Of a stretch of DNA of 28,921 bases, positions 1 through 8,499 are shown piece by piece (positions within the stretch are counted from its first letter, which is position 1; each line of letters begins with the position of its first letter). Below the pieces are notes generated by a model. That model saw only the letters and a program-made list of their open reading frames with translations, was not told where the DNA came from and did no database searches. The position numbers and the translations under genes were made by a program. This stretch comes from an uncultured Lachnospira sp. Its GTDB lineage: Bacteria > Bacillota > Clostridia > Lachnospirales > Lachnospiraceae. The stretch spans positions 1-28,921 of the forward strand of contig CAKRKK010000005.1 of NCBI GenBank assembly GCA_934358235.1, given 5' to 3'.

Positions 1-453
1 GTTATATCCTTTGTTGGATTAGCTATATATTGTACGTTTTGTATGATAGTTAAAGGCAGCGGTGTTAGTGTGTATACTATAATACCGAATGGACTTTTTT
101 ATGATATTGCATCAGGCAGTATGCCATATATGGCGGTTTATTACAGATGTTTATTGTTTGCAATGGCAAGCAGTTGTTATGCGGTTATGGGTATGACTCT
201 TTTATCAGTAATGCCTAACAGATTCGTTGCGGTTACAGGTACATTGTTTATGAATACATTAGTAGAAATAGTGAATGGTTATATGCCAGATATATTTAAT
301 ATATTCCGTATACAGATTGGTAATCTTGAATATGGTATTAATTCGCTAACAGTTTTTCTGTGCTCTTTTGCAGTACTGACGGGATATATTATATTAAGTG
401 GACTGGTATTCTCAGGGTGTGTTAACAGGAGGATAAGCTATGAGAGCTTTTAG
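1..453 (+). CDS. Membrane protein, probable ABC exporter permease (5' end outside the window)
   Basis: The frame is open from base 1, so the gene begins upstream of the window; the ATG at 43 is only an internal methionine. About 150 residues are visible and they are mostly hydrophobic, with roughly four membrane segments: one at the cut end, one around AVYYRCLLFAMASSCYAVMG, one around FVAVTGTLFMNTLVEIV, and one near the C-terminus before a short basic tail (CVNRR). The stop at 451-453 lies inside the next gene, which is also a membrane protein, and an ATPase follows, so an ABC-2 type permease subunit is the natural reading. No substrate can be named. I recognise no family-specific motif; the call rests on hydrophobicity and neighbours. 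Confidence 0.7.
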   Translation, partial: VISFVGLAIYCTFCMIVKGSGVSVYTIIPNGLFYDIASGSMPYMAVYYRCLLFAMASSCYAVMGMTLLSVMPNRFVAVTGTLFMNTLVEIVNGYMPDIFNIFRIQIGNLEYGINSLTVFLCSFAVLTGYIILSGLVFSGCVNRRISYESF

Positions 454-1291
454 AATATGTATGCAGAATATCAGAAAGTGGAGAGCGAATAAAAGAGTTA
501 TAATGTGTATATGTTTTGCATTATTATTTACCTATTATTATACAGATGGACTAAGAATGCTTTCTGATTCGTTGGGATTAAAGATGAGTCCCTGGATATT
601 TCCATTCCTGATCACCTTCCGATATATTAAGATTCTGTTTATGGCAATTGTGATATTTATATTCTGTGATGCCCCTTTTATTGACAGTAATCAGTCTTAT
701 GTAGTATTAAGAAGCGGAAGAAGGGCGTGGAATACAGGACAGATATTATATGTTTTTGCAGGTTCATTTATATACTGCATTATCCTGCTTGCAGGAACAA
801 TATTGTTAAATATAAGACATATAAGCTGGTCGAATGTCTGGGGAAAGGTGTTAGGTGTTGCAGCAACAGATGTTGGAAAGCTGGATGCACTTGGAAAGTA
901 TTATACTACGATAAGGGTGCCAGCCATAGTAGTAAGGTACTATTCTCCGGCTCAGGCGATGTTCTTTGCGTTTCTGCTTATGTGGCTCAGCTATATATTT
1001 ATCGGATTGCTTATATATGTTTTAAATATAGTAACCAACACACAGGTAGCAGGCGCATTAGTTGCTGGTTTTCTTGTGTTATTGACTGCATTTGTTGATG
1101 GGGTTCCTTTATTTAACAGGTTTTCACCTATAAGCTGGAATTCGCTTAATAATATAGATGTAGGTGGATTGACAGCATATCCCAGGATAACTTATGTATT
1201 AGGAGCATATGTAGTTATGATTGTACTACTTATTGCAATAACATATGTGGTACTGCCTAAAAAGGAGATTATTGTAAGACAGGAGCAGTAG
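440..1291 (+). CDS. Membrane protein, probable ABC exporter permease subunit
   Basis: A 283-residue polytopic protein. It begins with a short basic stretch (RKWRANKR), then has about six hydrophobic segments, including ones around ILFMAIVIFIFCDAPFI, the segment ending in LLAGTILLNI, MFFAFLLMWLSYIFIGLLIY, VAGALVAGFLVLLTAFV and a C-terminal YVVMIVLLIAITYVVLP. The ATG at 440 overlaps the previous gene by 14 bases and has an AGGAGG ribosome site about 7 bases upstream, which indicates coupled translation. The ABC ATPase starts 50 bases downstream. By analogy with BcrA/BcrB type exporters it should be one of two permease halves pumping a peptide, antibiotic or lipid-like compound out of the cell. 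The substrate is unknown and sequence conservation in this family is low. Confidence 0.75.
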   Translation: MRAFRICMQNIRKWRANKRVIMCICFALLFTYYYTDGLRMLSDSLGLKMSPWIFPFLITFRYIKILFMAIVIFIFCDAPFIDSNQSYVVLRSGRRAWNTGQILYVFAGSFIYCIILLAGTILLNIRHISWSNVWGKVLGVAATDVGKLDALGKYYTTIRVPAIVVRYYSPAQAMFFAFLLMWLSYIFIGLLIYVLNIVTNTQVAGALVAGFLVLLTAFVDGVPLFNRFSPISWNSLNNIDVGGLTAYPRITYVLGAYVVMIVLLIAITYVVLPKKEIIVRQEQ

Positions 1292-1340
1292 GCGGTCGCG
1301 GGCAGCAGGTTAATGGAATTATTAAAGAATGAGGTCGTGT

Positions 1341-2051
1341 ATGCAGATAAATCAGGAATTAAAGCAAAAAGTGGATAAAGATACAGATAAGAATATAGAT
1401 AAAAAAGATAAGAATAATATAATTATTGTAAAAAATATTACAAAAACTTATGGAAATATTAATGTATTGGATAATGTATCAGTAGAATTTGAAGAAGGAA
1501 AGATACATGGTCTGATAGGCCGCAATGGTAGTGGTAAAACTATGTTGATGAAATGTATCTGTGGTTTTGTCAGACCAACCAGTGGTACAATAACAGTTGA
1601 TGGAAAGCTTGTTGGAAAAGATGTTGATATACCTCATAACATAGGAGCTATTATAGAGAATCCTGGCTTTCTGGCTAATTATAGCGGATATAATAATCTT
1701 AAGTTTCTTGCTGGAATCAGTAATAAAATAAGTAAAGAGGATATCCGTCAGGCGATAAAGTTAGTCGGGCTTGATCCAGATAGCAGGAAGCACGTTGCCA
1801 AGTATTCCATGGGCATGCGCCAGAGGTTAGGGCTTGCACAGGCTTTGATGGAGAATCCCAATATCCTATTGCTGGATGAACCTATGAATGGACTAGATAA
1901 AAAAGGTGTGCAGGAGATAAGAAATCTTCTTTCCAGACTCCGCGATGATGGGAAAACAATTATAATGGCTAATCACAGTTCAGAAGATATTGATTTATTA
2001 TGCGATACTGTATATGAAATGGAATTAGGTGTTATTAAGAAAGTAAAGTAG
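1341..2051 (+). CDS. ABC transporter ATP-binding protein, BcrA-like
   Basis: A 236-residue ATPase with all core motifs: Walker A GRNGSGKT at about 60-67, ABC signature YSMGMRQRLGLAQ near 155-167, Walker B ILLLDEP near 175, the D-loop GLD, and the switch histidine in NHSSED near 210. The segment IIENPGF at the Q-loop position is typical of the BcrA/lantibiotic-export branch. The start at 1341 is preferred over an upstream ATG at 1329 because GAGG at 1331-1334 sits six bases before it. Residues 1-25 form an unusually charged Lys/Asp extension (KVDKDTDKNIDKKDK) absent from most relatives. It should power the two membrane proteins encoded just upstream, and a terminator follows. The family assignment is firm; the cargo is unknown. 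Confidence 0.93.
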   Translation: MQINQELKQKVDKDTDKNIDKKDKNNIIIVKNITKTYGNINVLDNVSVEFEEGKIHGLIGRNGSGKTMLMKCICGFVRPTSGTITVDGKLVGKDVDIPHNIGAIIENPGFLANYSGYNNLKFLAGISNKISKEDIRQAIKLVGLDPDSRKHVAKYSMGMRQRLGLAQALMENPNILLLDEPMNGLDKKGVQEIRNLLSRLRDDGKTIIMANHSSEDIDLLCDTVYEMELGVIKKVK

Positions 2052-2071
2052 AATTAATGGTATATTTGTCT

Positions 2072-2098
2072 AAAGAGTTGCGCTGCAGCTCTTTTTTT
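2072..2098 (+). terminator. Rho-independent terminator of the ABC exporter operon
   Basis: A ten-base-pair stem (AAAGAGTTGC with GCAGCTCTTT, one G-T pair), loop GCT, followed by a T run ending at 2098. It begins 20 bases after the ATPase stop codon. Confidence 0.85.
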
Positions 2099-2136
2099 AT
2101 TGTGCAAAATGTGGTAATCTATTACTTAATTAAATA

Positions 2137-2161
2137 AATGTGAAAACGGATTTTTCGCATT
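2137..2161 (+). promoter_or_regulatory. Inverted repeat in the leader of the CoA ligase gene
   Basis: AATGTGAAAA and TTTTCGCATT form a ten-base inverted repeat with one G-T mismatch around the loop CGGAT. It ends about ten bases before the GGAAGGA ribosome site of the ligase gene. It could be an operator or an mRNA leader hairpin. It is not followed by a free T run beyond the stem, so a terminator is less likely. No convincing -35/-10 pair was found between 2099 and 2136. Confidence 0.4.
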
Positions 2162-2184
2162 AAAAGTTTAGGAAGGAAATTATT

Positions 2185-3819
2185 ATGCCAGTAACAGATT
2201 ATTTAGTAAGAAATGCCAGGTTATATCCGGATGAGGTTGCATTAGTCGAGCTTAATCCTGATGAGAAGGATACAAGAAGAACAACCTGGAAGGAATTCGA
2301 CCTTATTCAGCCGATTACTAATCAGCCATATAGACGTGAGATAACGTGGAGCGTCTTTAATGAAAAGGCAAACAGATTCGCTAATATGCTTCTTAGCAGA
2401 GGCGTTAAGAAGGGGGATAAGGTAGCTATTCTTATGTATAACTGTCTGGAATGGCTTCCTATATATTTCGGAGTATTAAAGACGGGTGCAATAGCAGTTC
2501 CATTTAATTTCCGTTATGATTCAGACGAGATATATTATTGTGCAGAATTGGCACAGGTAGATGTCATAGTATTTGGCTTTGCATTCATAGGAAGAATAGA
2601 GGTTAATGCAGAGAGATTATCAAGAGGAAGGCTTCTTATATATGTGGGGGATAACTGTCCAAGCTTTGCAGAAAGCTATCACGAGCTTGTAGCTGATTGT
2701 TCTAGTAAGGAACCTGATGTTACAATAACAGAGGAAGATTATGGTGCTATATATTTTTCATCTGGAACAACAGGCTTTCCAAAGGCTATATTACATAAAC
2801 ACCAGAGCCTTACACAGGCTGCTGTTATGGAGCAGAAGCACCATTCAACAGGAAGAGAGGATACCTTCTTATGTATACCACCACTTTATCATACAGGTGC
2901 TAAGTTTCATTGGATGGGAAGTCTTGTGGCAGGAAGTAAGGCAGTTCTTCTTAAGGGAACTAAGCCGGAACAGATATTATCAGCAGTATCAAGTGAACAT
3001 TGTACCATAGTATGGCTGTTGGTTCCATGGGCACAGGATATTCTTGATGCGCTGGATGCAGGAAGAATTAAGCTTTCAGACTATAATCTGTCACAATGGA
3101 GACTTATGCATATAGGAGCGCAGCCGGTGCCACCATCACTTATTAAAAGATGGAAGGAGTATTTCCCTAAGCATCAGTATGATACTAACTATGGTTTGTC
3201 AGAGTCTACTGGTCCTGGCTGTGTTCATCTGGGTGTCGAGAATATAGACAAAGTAGGTGCTATTGGTATTCCAGGATACGGCTGGCAGTGTAAGATAGTG
3301 GATGAGCATGATAACGAGGTCTGTCAGGGTGAAGTAGGTGAGTTATGTGTAAAAGGACCTGGCGTTATGACATGTTATTACAGGAATGAGGAGGCTACTA
3401 AGGAGGTACTTAAGGATGGATGGCTGTATACAGGAGATATGGCTATGCAGGATGAAGATGGATTCTACTTCCTTGTTGACCGTAAGAAAGACGTTATTGT
3501 ATCAGGTGGAGAGAATATATATCCTGTACAGATAGAAGATTTCTTAAGAAGATTCCACAAGATTAAGGATGCGGCGGTTATCGGTCTTCCTGACAGAAGA
3601 TTAGGAGAGAAGACAGCAGCTATCATAGAGATAAAGGATGGAGTTACATGTACAGAGGAAGAGATAGAGAATTTCTGTATGGAGCTTCCTAGATATAAGA
3701 GACCTAAGGAGATTATATTCGCTGAGATTCCACGTAATGCAACAGGTAAGATAGAGAAGCCGAAGCTTCGTAAGATATATGGTGCAGATAAGCTGGTGGC
3801 TAAGGAAAATCAGGCATAG
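2185..3819 (+). CDS. AMP-forming acyl-CoA or aryl-CoA ligase
   Basis: A 544-residue ANL-superfamily adenylating enzyme that joins a carboxylic acid to CoA using ATP. Visible motifs are the phosphate loop YFSSGTTGFPKA (about 190-201), the A5 motif YGLSEST (about 336), TGDM (about 416), the hinge motif KDVIVSGGENIYP (about 436-448), and the C-terminal NATGKIEK with the catalytic lysine near 523. Length is normal for the family. The start ATG has GGAAGGA upstream. It lies 26 bases before iorA, and no gap or terminator separates them. Because IorAB makes or uses arylacetyl-CoA, I infer that the acid is an arylacetate (indoleacetate, phenylacetate or 4-hydroxyphenylacetate) rather than a long-chain fatty acid, although automatic annotation would probably say fatty acid. 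The enzyme class is certain; the substrate is inferred only from context. Confidence 0.9.
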   Translation: MPVTDYLVRNARLYPDEVALVELNPDEKDTRRTTWKEFDLIQPITNQPYRREITWSVFNEKANRFANMLLSRGVKKGDKVAILMYNCLEWLPIYFGVLKTGAIAVPFNFRYDSDEIYYCAELAQVDVIVFGFAFIGRIEVNAERLSRGRLLIYVGDNCPSFAESYHELVADCSSKEPDVTITEEDYGAIYFSSGTTGFPKAILHKHQSLTQAAVMEQKHHSTGREDTFLCIPPLYHTGAKFHWMGSLVAGSKAVLLKGTKPEQILSAVSSEHCTIVWLLVPWAQDILDALDAGRIKLSDYNLSQWRLMHIGAQPVPPSLIKRWKEYFPKHQYDTNYGLSESTGPGCVHLGVENIDKVGAIGIPGYGWQCKIVDEHDNEVCQGEVGELCVKGPGVMTCYYRNEEATKEVLKDGWLYTGDMAMQDEDGFYFLVDRKKDVIVSGGENIYPVQIEDFLRRFHKIKDAAVIGLPDRRLGEKTAAIIEIKDGVTCTEEEIENFCMELPRYKRPKEIIFAEIPRNATGKIEKPKLRKIYGADKLVAKENQA

Positions 3820-3845
3820 AAAAAGGAAAAAGAGGAATACAGGTT

Positions 3846-5567
3846 ATGAAGGAATTAATGTTAGGCAATAAAGCGGTTGCCAGAGGATTATATGAAGCTG
3901 GCTGTAAGGTGATATCAAGCTATCCGGGAACTCCAAGTACGGAGATTACAGAGGAGGCAGCGGCTTATAAGGAAATATATTGTGAGTGGGCACCCAATGA
4001 AAAGGTAGCGCTCGAAGTGGCGCATGGTGCTACACTTGGCGGAGTAAGAGCAGCGTGTGCTATGAAGCATGTAGGACTTAATGTTGCAGCAGATCCGCTG
4101 TTTACTATATCGTATCAGGGACTTAATGCAGGTCTTGTAGTGTGTGTTGCGGATGATCCTGGCATGCATTCTTCACAGAATGAGCAGGATTCAAGACATT
4201 ACGCAATAGCAGCAAAGCTTCCTATGCTTGAACCTTCTGATTCAGAGGAAGCTAGAGTGTTTGCTAAGAAAGCCTTTGAAATGTCCGAAAAGTTCAATAC
4301 TCCAGTTCTTCTTAAGATGGTTACAAGGGTTGCACATTCTCAGAGCATAGTTGATACAGAGGAAAGAATAGAACCGGCACAGGTTCCATATGTTAAGGAT
4401 TCAGCTAAGGTTATGATGACACTTAACTCACGTAATGCACACGTAAGAGTTGAACAGAGAACGAAGGACTTAATAGAATATGCAGAAAACTGTGAGTTTA
4501 ACAGAGTTAAGATGGGAAAGGATACAAGTGTTGGTATAATCACAGATTCTACATCCTACCAGTATGCAAGAGAAGTGCTGGGGGAGGATGCAAGCATATT
4601 AAAGCTTGGACTTATCAATCCGCTTCCTGAAAAGCTTATAAAAGACTTTGCAGCGAAGGTTGACAAGGTTGTGGTTATTGAGGAGCTTGATCCAATCATA
4701 GAGAATCATTGCAGGCAGTTAGGCATAGAAGTATCAGGAAAGGATACATTTCCTATATGTGGGGAATTCTCCCAGAATCTTGTAAGAGAATGTCTTGGAA
4801 TGAAAGTGCCTTGGCATATGAGCATAGAGGAAAAGGTGCCACCACGCCCACCTGTTATGTGCGCAGGCTGTCCTCATCGAGGCATATTCTATATATTAAA
4901 GAAGAAAAAGTGCATGGTGTATGGAGATATAGGCTGCTATACGCTTGGTGCAGTTGCACCGCTTAATGCTATGGATCTTAATGTATGCATGGGTGCGTCC
5001 TGTTCAGGACTTCATGGCTTTAACAAGGCTATGGGTGAGAAAGGGGAGAGTAACAGCGTAGGTGTAATTGGCGATTCAACATTTATACATTCAGGAATGA
5101 CCGGTATTACAGATATTTCTTATAATATGAGCAACTCAACTGTTATTATTCTGGATAATTCGATAACTGGTATGACTGGTCATCAGCAGAATCCAACAAC
5201 AGGTAAGAATCTTCGTGGTGAACCGGCTGGAAAGGTTGACTTAGAGGCATTATGCAGGGCACTAGGCTTTAACCGTGTAAGAGTTGTTGATCCATATGAT
5301 CTTAAGGAGGTTGAAGAAGCTGTAACAGAGGAACTTGCAGCAAAGGAGCCATCTATTATTATAAGCAGAAGACCATGCGTTATGATAAAGGGTACAGTTC
5401 ATAAACCACCTATAAGTGTGGATGAGGATAAATGTGTTGGATGTAAGCAGTGCATGAGCATTGGATGTCCTGCGATTGCTGTTAAAGATAAAAAAGCACA
5501 TATAGATCCAACTCTGTGCATAGGTTGTAAGGTATGTTCACAGATGTGCAGGTTTGGTGCTATATAA
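3846..5567 (+). CDS. iorA: Indolepyruvate:ferredoxin oxidoreductase, alpha subunit
   Basis: A 573-residue subunit of the thiamine-diphosphate enzyme that interconverts aryl-2-oxoacids plus CoA and arylacetyl-CoA plus CO2, with ferredoxin as electron partner. The N-terminus (GNKAVARGLYEAGCKVISSY, then PGTPSTEI) is the pyrimidine-binding domain of this family. CAGCPHRG lies near 339, the diphosphate-binding GDIGCYTLG near 360, and GDSTFIHSG and GMTGHQQNPTTG near 409 and 440. The C-terminus carries two ferredoxin-type 4Fe-4S motifs, CVGCKQC near 530 and CIGCKVCSQMC near 558. In fermentation the enzyme runs oxidatively; in several rumen and gut anaerobes the reverse, reductive carboxylation of arylacetates to make aromatic amino acids, is known. 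The adjoining CoA ligase favours the reverse use here, which is inference. It is followed by iorB after a 110-base gap. Confidence 0.95.
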   Translation: MKELMLGNKAVARGLYEAGCKVISSYPGTPSTEITEEAAAYKEIYCEWAPNEKVALEVAHGATLGGVRAACAMKHVGLNVAADPLFTISYQGLNAGLVVCVADDPGMHSSQNEQDSRHYAIAAKLPMLEPSDSEEARVFAKKAFEMSEKFNTPVLLKMVTRVAHSQSIVDTEERIEPAQVPYVKDSAKVMMTLNSRNAHVRVEQRTKDLIEYAENCEFNRVKMGKDTSVGIITDSTSYQYAREVLGEDASILKLGLINPLPEKLIKDFAAKVDKVVVIEELDPIIENHCRQLGIEVSGKDTFPICGEFSQNLVRECLGMKVPWHMSIEEKVPPRPPVMCAGCPHRGIFYILKKKKCMVYGDIGCYTLGAVAPLNAMDLNVCMGASCSGLHGFNKAMGEKGESNSVGVIGDSTFIHSGMTGITDISYNMSNSTVIILDNSITGMTGHQQNPTTGKNLRGEPAGKVDLEALCRALGFNRVRVVDPYDLKEVEEAVTEELAAKEPSIIISRRPCVMIKGTVHKPPISVDEDKCVGCKQCMSIGCPAIAVKDKKAHIDPTLCIGCKVCSQMCRFGAI

Positions 5568-5597
5568 ACGGAGAATGTCCGATTTGTTCAATAAATA

Positions 5598-5646
5598 CCG
5601 GGCTGTAGTACATATAGGCAGCATAGTATAAAAGTAAGCAGTCCGG
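5598..5646 (+). other. Possible intercistronic stem-loop between iorA and iorB
   Basis: CCGGGCTG (5598-5605) can pair with CAGTCCGG (5639-5646), eight pairs with one G-U, enclosing a 33-base AT-rich loop. It lies in the 110-base gap between iorA and the iorB ribosome site. No T run follows, so it is not a usual terminator; it could set the relative level of the two subunits or protect an mRNA end. The pairing is seen in the sequence; the role is a guess. Confidence 0.35.
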
Positions 5647-5677
5647 CACATTTTTACACATAGGAATGGAGATTAAT

Positions 5678-6259
5678 ATGAGTGATTCAGTTAAGAATAT
5701 TATGATAGTTGGTGTAGGTGGACAGGGAACTCTGCTTGCCAGCAAGCTGTTAGGTTATGTGCTTATGCATCAGGGATATGATGTTAAGGTGTCAGAGGTA
5801 CACGGCATGAGCCAGAGAGGTGGAAGTGTTGTTACCTATGTAAGATATGGCAGAAAGGTGTATTCACCGGTTATAGATAAAGGTGAGGCGGACTATATTC
5901 TTTCCTTTGAGAAGCTTGAAGCCCTTCGCTGGATAGAGTATCTAGGGCAGGGTGGACAGATTATTGCTAATACACAGGAAGTAGATCCTATGCCTGTCAT
6001 AACAGGTGCAGCAGAATATCCAAAGGATATTGTAGATAAGTTAAAGAAAGCAGGTGCTAAGGTTGATGCTAAGGATTTCTTATCAATAGCAGAGAAGGCG
6101 GGCTCTTCTAAGGCAGTTAATATCGTGCTTATGGGAAGATTATCAGAGTACTTTGATGAGATATCTTATGAGGACTGGAGTGCAGCTATAGATGCTGTCG
6201 TACCTGAACGGTTCAGGGAGCTTAATCACAGGGCTTTTAAACTTGGTAGGGAGGCCTAG
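5678..6259 (+). CDS. iorB: Indolepyruvate:ferredoxin oxidoreductase, beta subunit
   Basis: A 193-residue gamma-type (pyruvate:ferredoxin oxidoreductase gamma domain) subunit that completes the IorAB enzyme. The N-terminal glycine-rich motif IVGVGGQGTLLASKLLG and the following VSEVHGMSQRGGSV are characteristic. An ATG at 5666 also lies in frame, but GGAG at 5668-5671 places the real start at 5678 with a six-base spacer, giving a length normal for IorB. It is the last gene of the ligase-iorA-iorB unit and is followed by a strong terminator. Cytoplasmic. The assignment is secure; the direction of catalysis in vivo is not. Confidence 0.94.
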   Translation: MSDSVKNIMIVGVGGQGTLLASKLLGYVLMHQGYDVKVSEVHGMSQRGGSVVTYVRYGRKVYSPVIDKGEADYILSFEKLEALRWIEYLGQGGQIIANTQEVDPMPVITGAAEYPKDIVDKLKKAGAKVDAKDFLSIAEKAGSSKAVNIVLMGRLSEYFDEISYEDWSAAIDAVVPERFRELNHRAFKLGREA

Positions 6260-6312
6260 AGATAACTGCAGATATATTATAAAACATATAAGAATTCTGA
6301 TTAACAATATTG

Positions 6313-6349
6313 ATAATGGTGCTATGTAACGTAGCATCATTATTTTTTT
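6313..6349 (+). terminator. Rho-independent terminator after iorB
   Basis: A stem of about 14 pairs (ATAATGGTGCTATG with CGTAGCATCATTAT, two G-T pairs), loop TAA, then seven T residues at 6343-6349. It ends the CoA ligase-ior transcript. Confidence 0.88.
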
Positions 6350-6419
6350 AGTATTCAGACATTTTTATAAGGCTATACAGGATAAAATATTAAAAGCTTA
6401 AGAACTATTAAAAATGAAA

Positions 6420-6448
6420 TTGAGAGTATAACAGCAGAATGTTATAAT
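6420..6448 (+). promoter_or_regulatory. Sigma-A type promoter for uvrC
   Basis: TTGAGA at 6420-6425 and a perfect TATAAT at 6443-6448, with a 17-base spacer. It is the best housekeeping promoter in the window. The predicted transcript starts near 6455, about 60 bases before the uvrC start codon. No terminator was found between here and whiA, so it may serve the whole 6.5-13.3 kb block. Confidence 0.8.
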
Positions 6449-6485
6449 GTGTATAAGAGGCACAAAGAAGAATTGTATTATTGTA

Positions 6486-6501
6486 CGCATATGTATATGC
6501 G
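6486..6501 (+). promoter_or_regulatory. Small hairpin next to the uvrC ribosome binding site
   Basis: CGCATA-TGTA-TATGCG forms a perfect six-pair hairpin in the predicted 5' leader, ending five bases before the GAGG ribosome site of uvrC. It may stabilise the mRNA end or tune translation. It does not match the known LexA box of Gram-positive bacteria. Confidence 0.4.
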
Positions 6502-6516
6502 GAAATGAGGTTTCAT

Positions 6517-8355
6517 ATGTTCAATCTTGAAGAAGAGTTAAAAAAGCTCCCTGATAAACCGGGAGTATATATTATGCACGATAAACATGATGCGATTATA
6601 TATGTAGGTAAGGCAAAGGTGCTAAAGAACCGTGTAAGACAGTATTTTCAGAGTAATAAGAACCACTCTGCAAAGGTTGTACAGATGGTTTCACATATAG
6701 CATATTTTGAATATATAGTTACAGATTCTGAGCTTGAAGCACTTGTACTGGAGTGTAATCTTATTAAGGAGCACAGACCAAAGTATAACACTATGCTTAA
6801 GGATGATAAAAGTTATCCCTTTATAAAGGTGACAGTAAATGAAGCATATCCAAGAGTGCTGTTTTCAAGAACAATGAAGCATGGTACGGGAAAGTTCTTT
6901 GGACCTTTCACCTCAGCAGGTGCGGTAAAGGAAACGATAGAGCTTTTGTGTAAGCTATACAAAGTAAGAACCTGTAACAGAAGGCTGCCAAAGGATATAG
7001 GAAAGGAAAGGCCATGCCTTAATTATCATATAGGACAATGTAATGCACCCTGTCAGGGAATGGTGAGTGAGGCCGCCTATAAGGAGAATATAGAGTCTGT
7101 TATAAGCTTTCTTAATGGTAATTATTCCGAGATAATAGATGAGCTTACGGATAAGATGATGGATTGCTCTGAGAGACTGGAGTATGAGGAAGCCGCAAGG
7201 TACCGGGATCTTCTAAGCAGTGTACGGCAGATAGCCCAGAAGCAGAAGATTACAGCGGATGATGCAACTGACAGGGACGTGATAGCCTGTGCTATGGATG
7301 CAGAGGATGCAGTAGTGCAGGTGTTCTTTATAAGACAGGGTAAGTTACTTGGAAGAGAGCACTTTCATATGAAGGTTGCCACGAATGACAGCAGAAGTGC
7401 TATATTATCACAGTTTATGAAGCAATATTATGGTGGAACGCCTTATATTCCTAACGTTATTATGACACAGGAGGAAATAGAGGATGCAGATGTTATTGCA
7501 GAATGGCTTGGCAGCAGAAAGAAGAGAAAGGTATCAATCGTGACACCTAAAAAGGGTGATAAGGAACGGATGGTTGAGCTGGCACACAAGAATGCACTTA
7601 TGGTACTTACAAAGGATGCCGAGAAGATTAAGCTGGAAGAAAAAAGAACTACGGGAGCCATGCAGGAAATAGCAGGATGGCTTGGACTTTCAGAACTAAA
7701 AAGAGCAGAGGCTTACGATATATCTAATACAAGCGGCGTGGAATCTGTAGGCTCTATGGTTGTATTCGAGTCTGGCAGACCAAAGAAGAATGATTATCGT
7801 AAGTTCAAGATAAAGACGGTTAAAGGACCTGATGACTATAAGAGCATGAGGGAGGTACTGACAAGACGTTTTCAGAGAGGAATAAGAGAACGTGCAGGAG
7901 AAGAGGAAGCAAGAGGCTTTGCGGTATATCCGGATCTTATTATGATGGATGGTGGACGCGGTCAGGTTAATATAGCGTTGGAGGTGTTATCAGAGCTTGG
8001 GATTAATATTCCTGTGTGTGGCATGGTTAAGGATGATAATCATAATACAAGAGGCCTGTATTATAACAATGTAGAGATACCGATAGACCGTCATAGTGAA
8101 GGCTTTAAGTTAATAACGCGTGTGCAGGATGAAGCTCATAGATTCGCAATAGAATACCATAGGTCATTAAGAAGCAGACTTCAGGTTAACTCAGTGCTTG
8201 ATGATATTGAAGGAATCGGACCTGTAAGAAGAAAAGCGCTTATGAAGCATTTTCTTGATATAGAAAAGATAAGAACTGCAAGTGTGAGTGAGCTTATGGA
8301 GGCAGAAGGCATAACTGAGAGGGCTGCACAGAATATTTATGCATATTTTCATTAA
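6517..8355 (+). CDS. uvrC: UvrABC excinuclease subunit C
   Basis: A 612-residue nucleotide excision repair nuclease that makes both incisions around DNA lesions located by UvrA/UvrB. Domains in order: GIY-YIG nuclease (KPGVYIM, then [17 protein letters not shown], residues about 14-50); a four-cysteine region with spacing C-x13-C-x7-C-x3-C (ending CNAPC) that matches the Fe-S cluster site described for UvrC; the UVR motif that contacts UvrB ([11 protein letters not shown]); the RNase H-like second nuclease ([10 protein letters not shown] and [10 protein letters not shown]); and a C-terminal helix-hairpin-helix ([13 protein letters not shown]). Upstream in-frame starts exist (TTG 6481, ATG 6505), but GAGG at 6507-6510 with a six-base spacer picks ATG 6517, giving the usual [12 protein letters not shown] start. 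First gene after the sigma-A promoter; hprK follows after 144 bases. Confidence 0.97.
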   Translation: MFNLEEELKKLPDKPGVYIMHDKHDAIIYVGKAKVLKNRVRQYFQSNKNHSAKVVQMVSHIAYFEYIVTDSELEALVLECNLIKEHRPKYNTMLKDDKSYPFIKVTVNEAYPRVLFSRTMKHGTGKFFGPFTSAGAVKETIELLCKLYKVRTCNRRLPKDIGKERPCLNYHIGQCNAPCQGMVSEAAYKENIESVISFLNGNYSEIIDELTDKMMDCSERLEYEEAARYRDLLSSVRQIAQKQKITADDATDRDVIACAMDAEDAVVQVFFIRQGKLLGREHFHMKVATNDSRSAILSQFMKQYYGGTPYIPNVIMTQEEIEDADVIAEWLGSRKKRKVSIVTPKKGDKERMVELAHKNALMVLTKDAEKIKLEEKRTTGAMQEIAGWLGLSELKRAEAYDISNTSGVESVGSMVVFESGRPKKNDYRKFKIKTVKGPDDYKSMREVLTRRFQRGIRERAGEEEARGFAVYPDLIMMDGGRGQVNIALEVLSELGINIPVCGMVKDDNHNTRGLYYNNVEIPIDRHSEGFKLITRVQDEAHRFAIEYHRSLRSRLQVNSVLDDIEGIGPVRRKALMKHFLDIEKIRTASVSELMEAEGITERAAQNIYAYFH

Positions 8356-8419
8356 AAATAAAATCTTTTAATATGAGGATTACTGTGTTACACTTATAAC
8401 TAACAGACAGAGATAAAGC

Positions 8420-8452
8420 TTGATATACATTTTTAATAATTAAATATATAAT
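8420..8452 (+). promoter_or_regulatory. Possible promoter upstream of hprK
   Basis: TATAAT occurs at 8447-8452 and TTGATA at 8420-8425, but the 21-base spacing is too long for that pair. AATATA at 8443 would give a 17-base spacer with a poorer -10. The 144-base uvrC-hprK gap is long for simple readthrough, so a second promoter is plausible, but the exact elements are uncertain. Confidence 0.35.
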
Positions 8453-8499
8453 TGCGGCATTCAGGGCTGTAGCCTTAATGTGCAGGATAGGAGTAGTGT

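Noticed and set aside
727..1098. Alternative plus-strand frame of 123 codons inside the second exporter permease gene
   Set aside because: Cys/Tyr-rich with no family pattern; the overlapping membrane protein has the ribosome site and operon spacing.
2099..2136. Sigma-A promoter for the CoA ligase operon starting at TTGTGC
   Set aside because: No -10 hexamer with more than two or three matches at 16-18 bases spacing; evidence too weak to list.
6481..6516. Upstream in-frame starts for uvrC (TTG 6481, ATG 6505)
   Set aside because: The GAGG ribosome site at 6507-6510 and the family-typical N-terminus place the start at 6517; the upstream bases form a leader hairpin instead.
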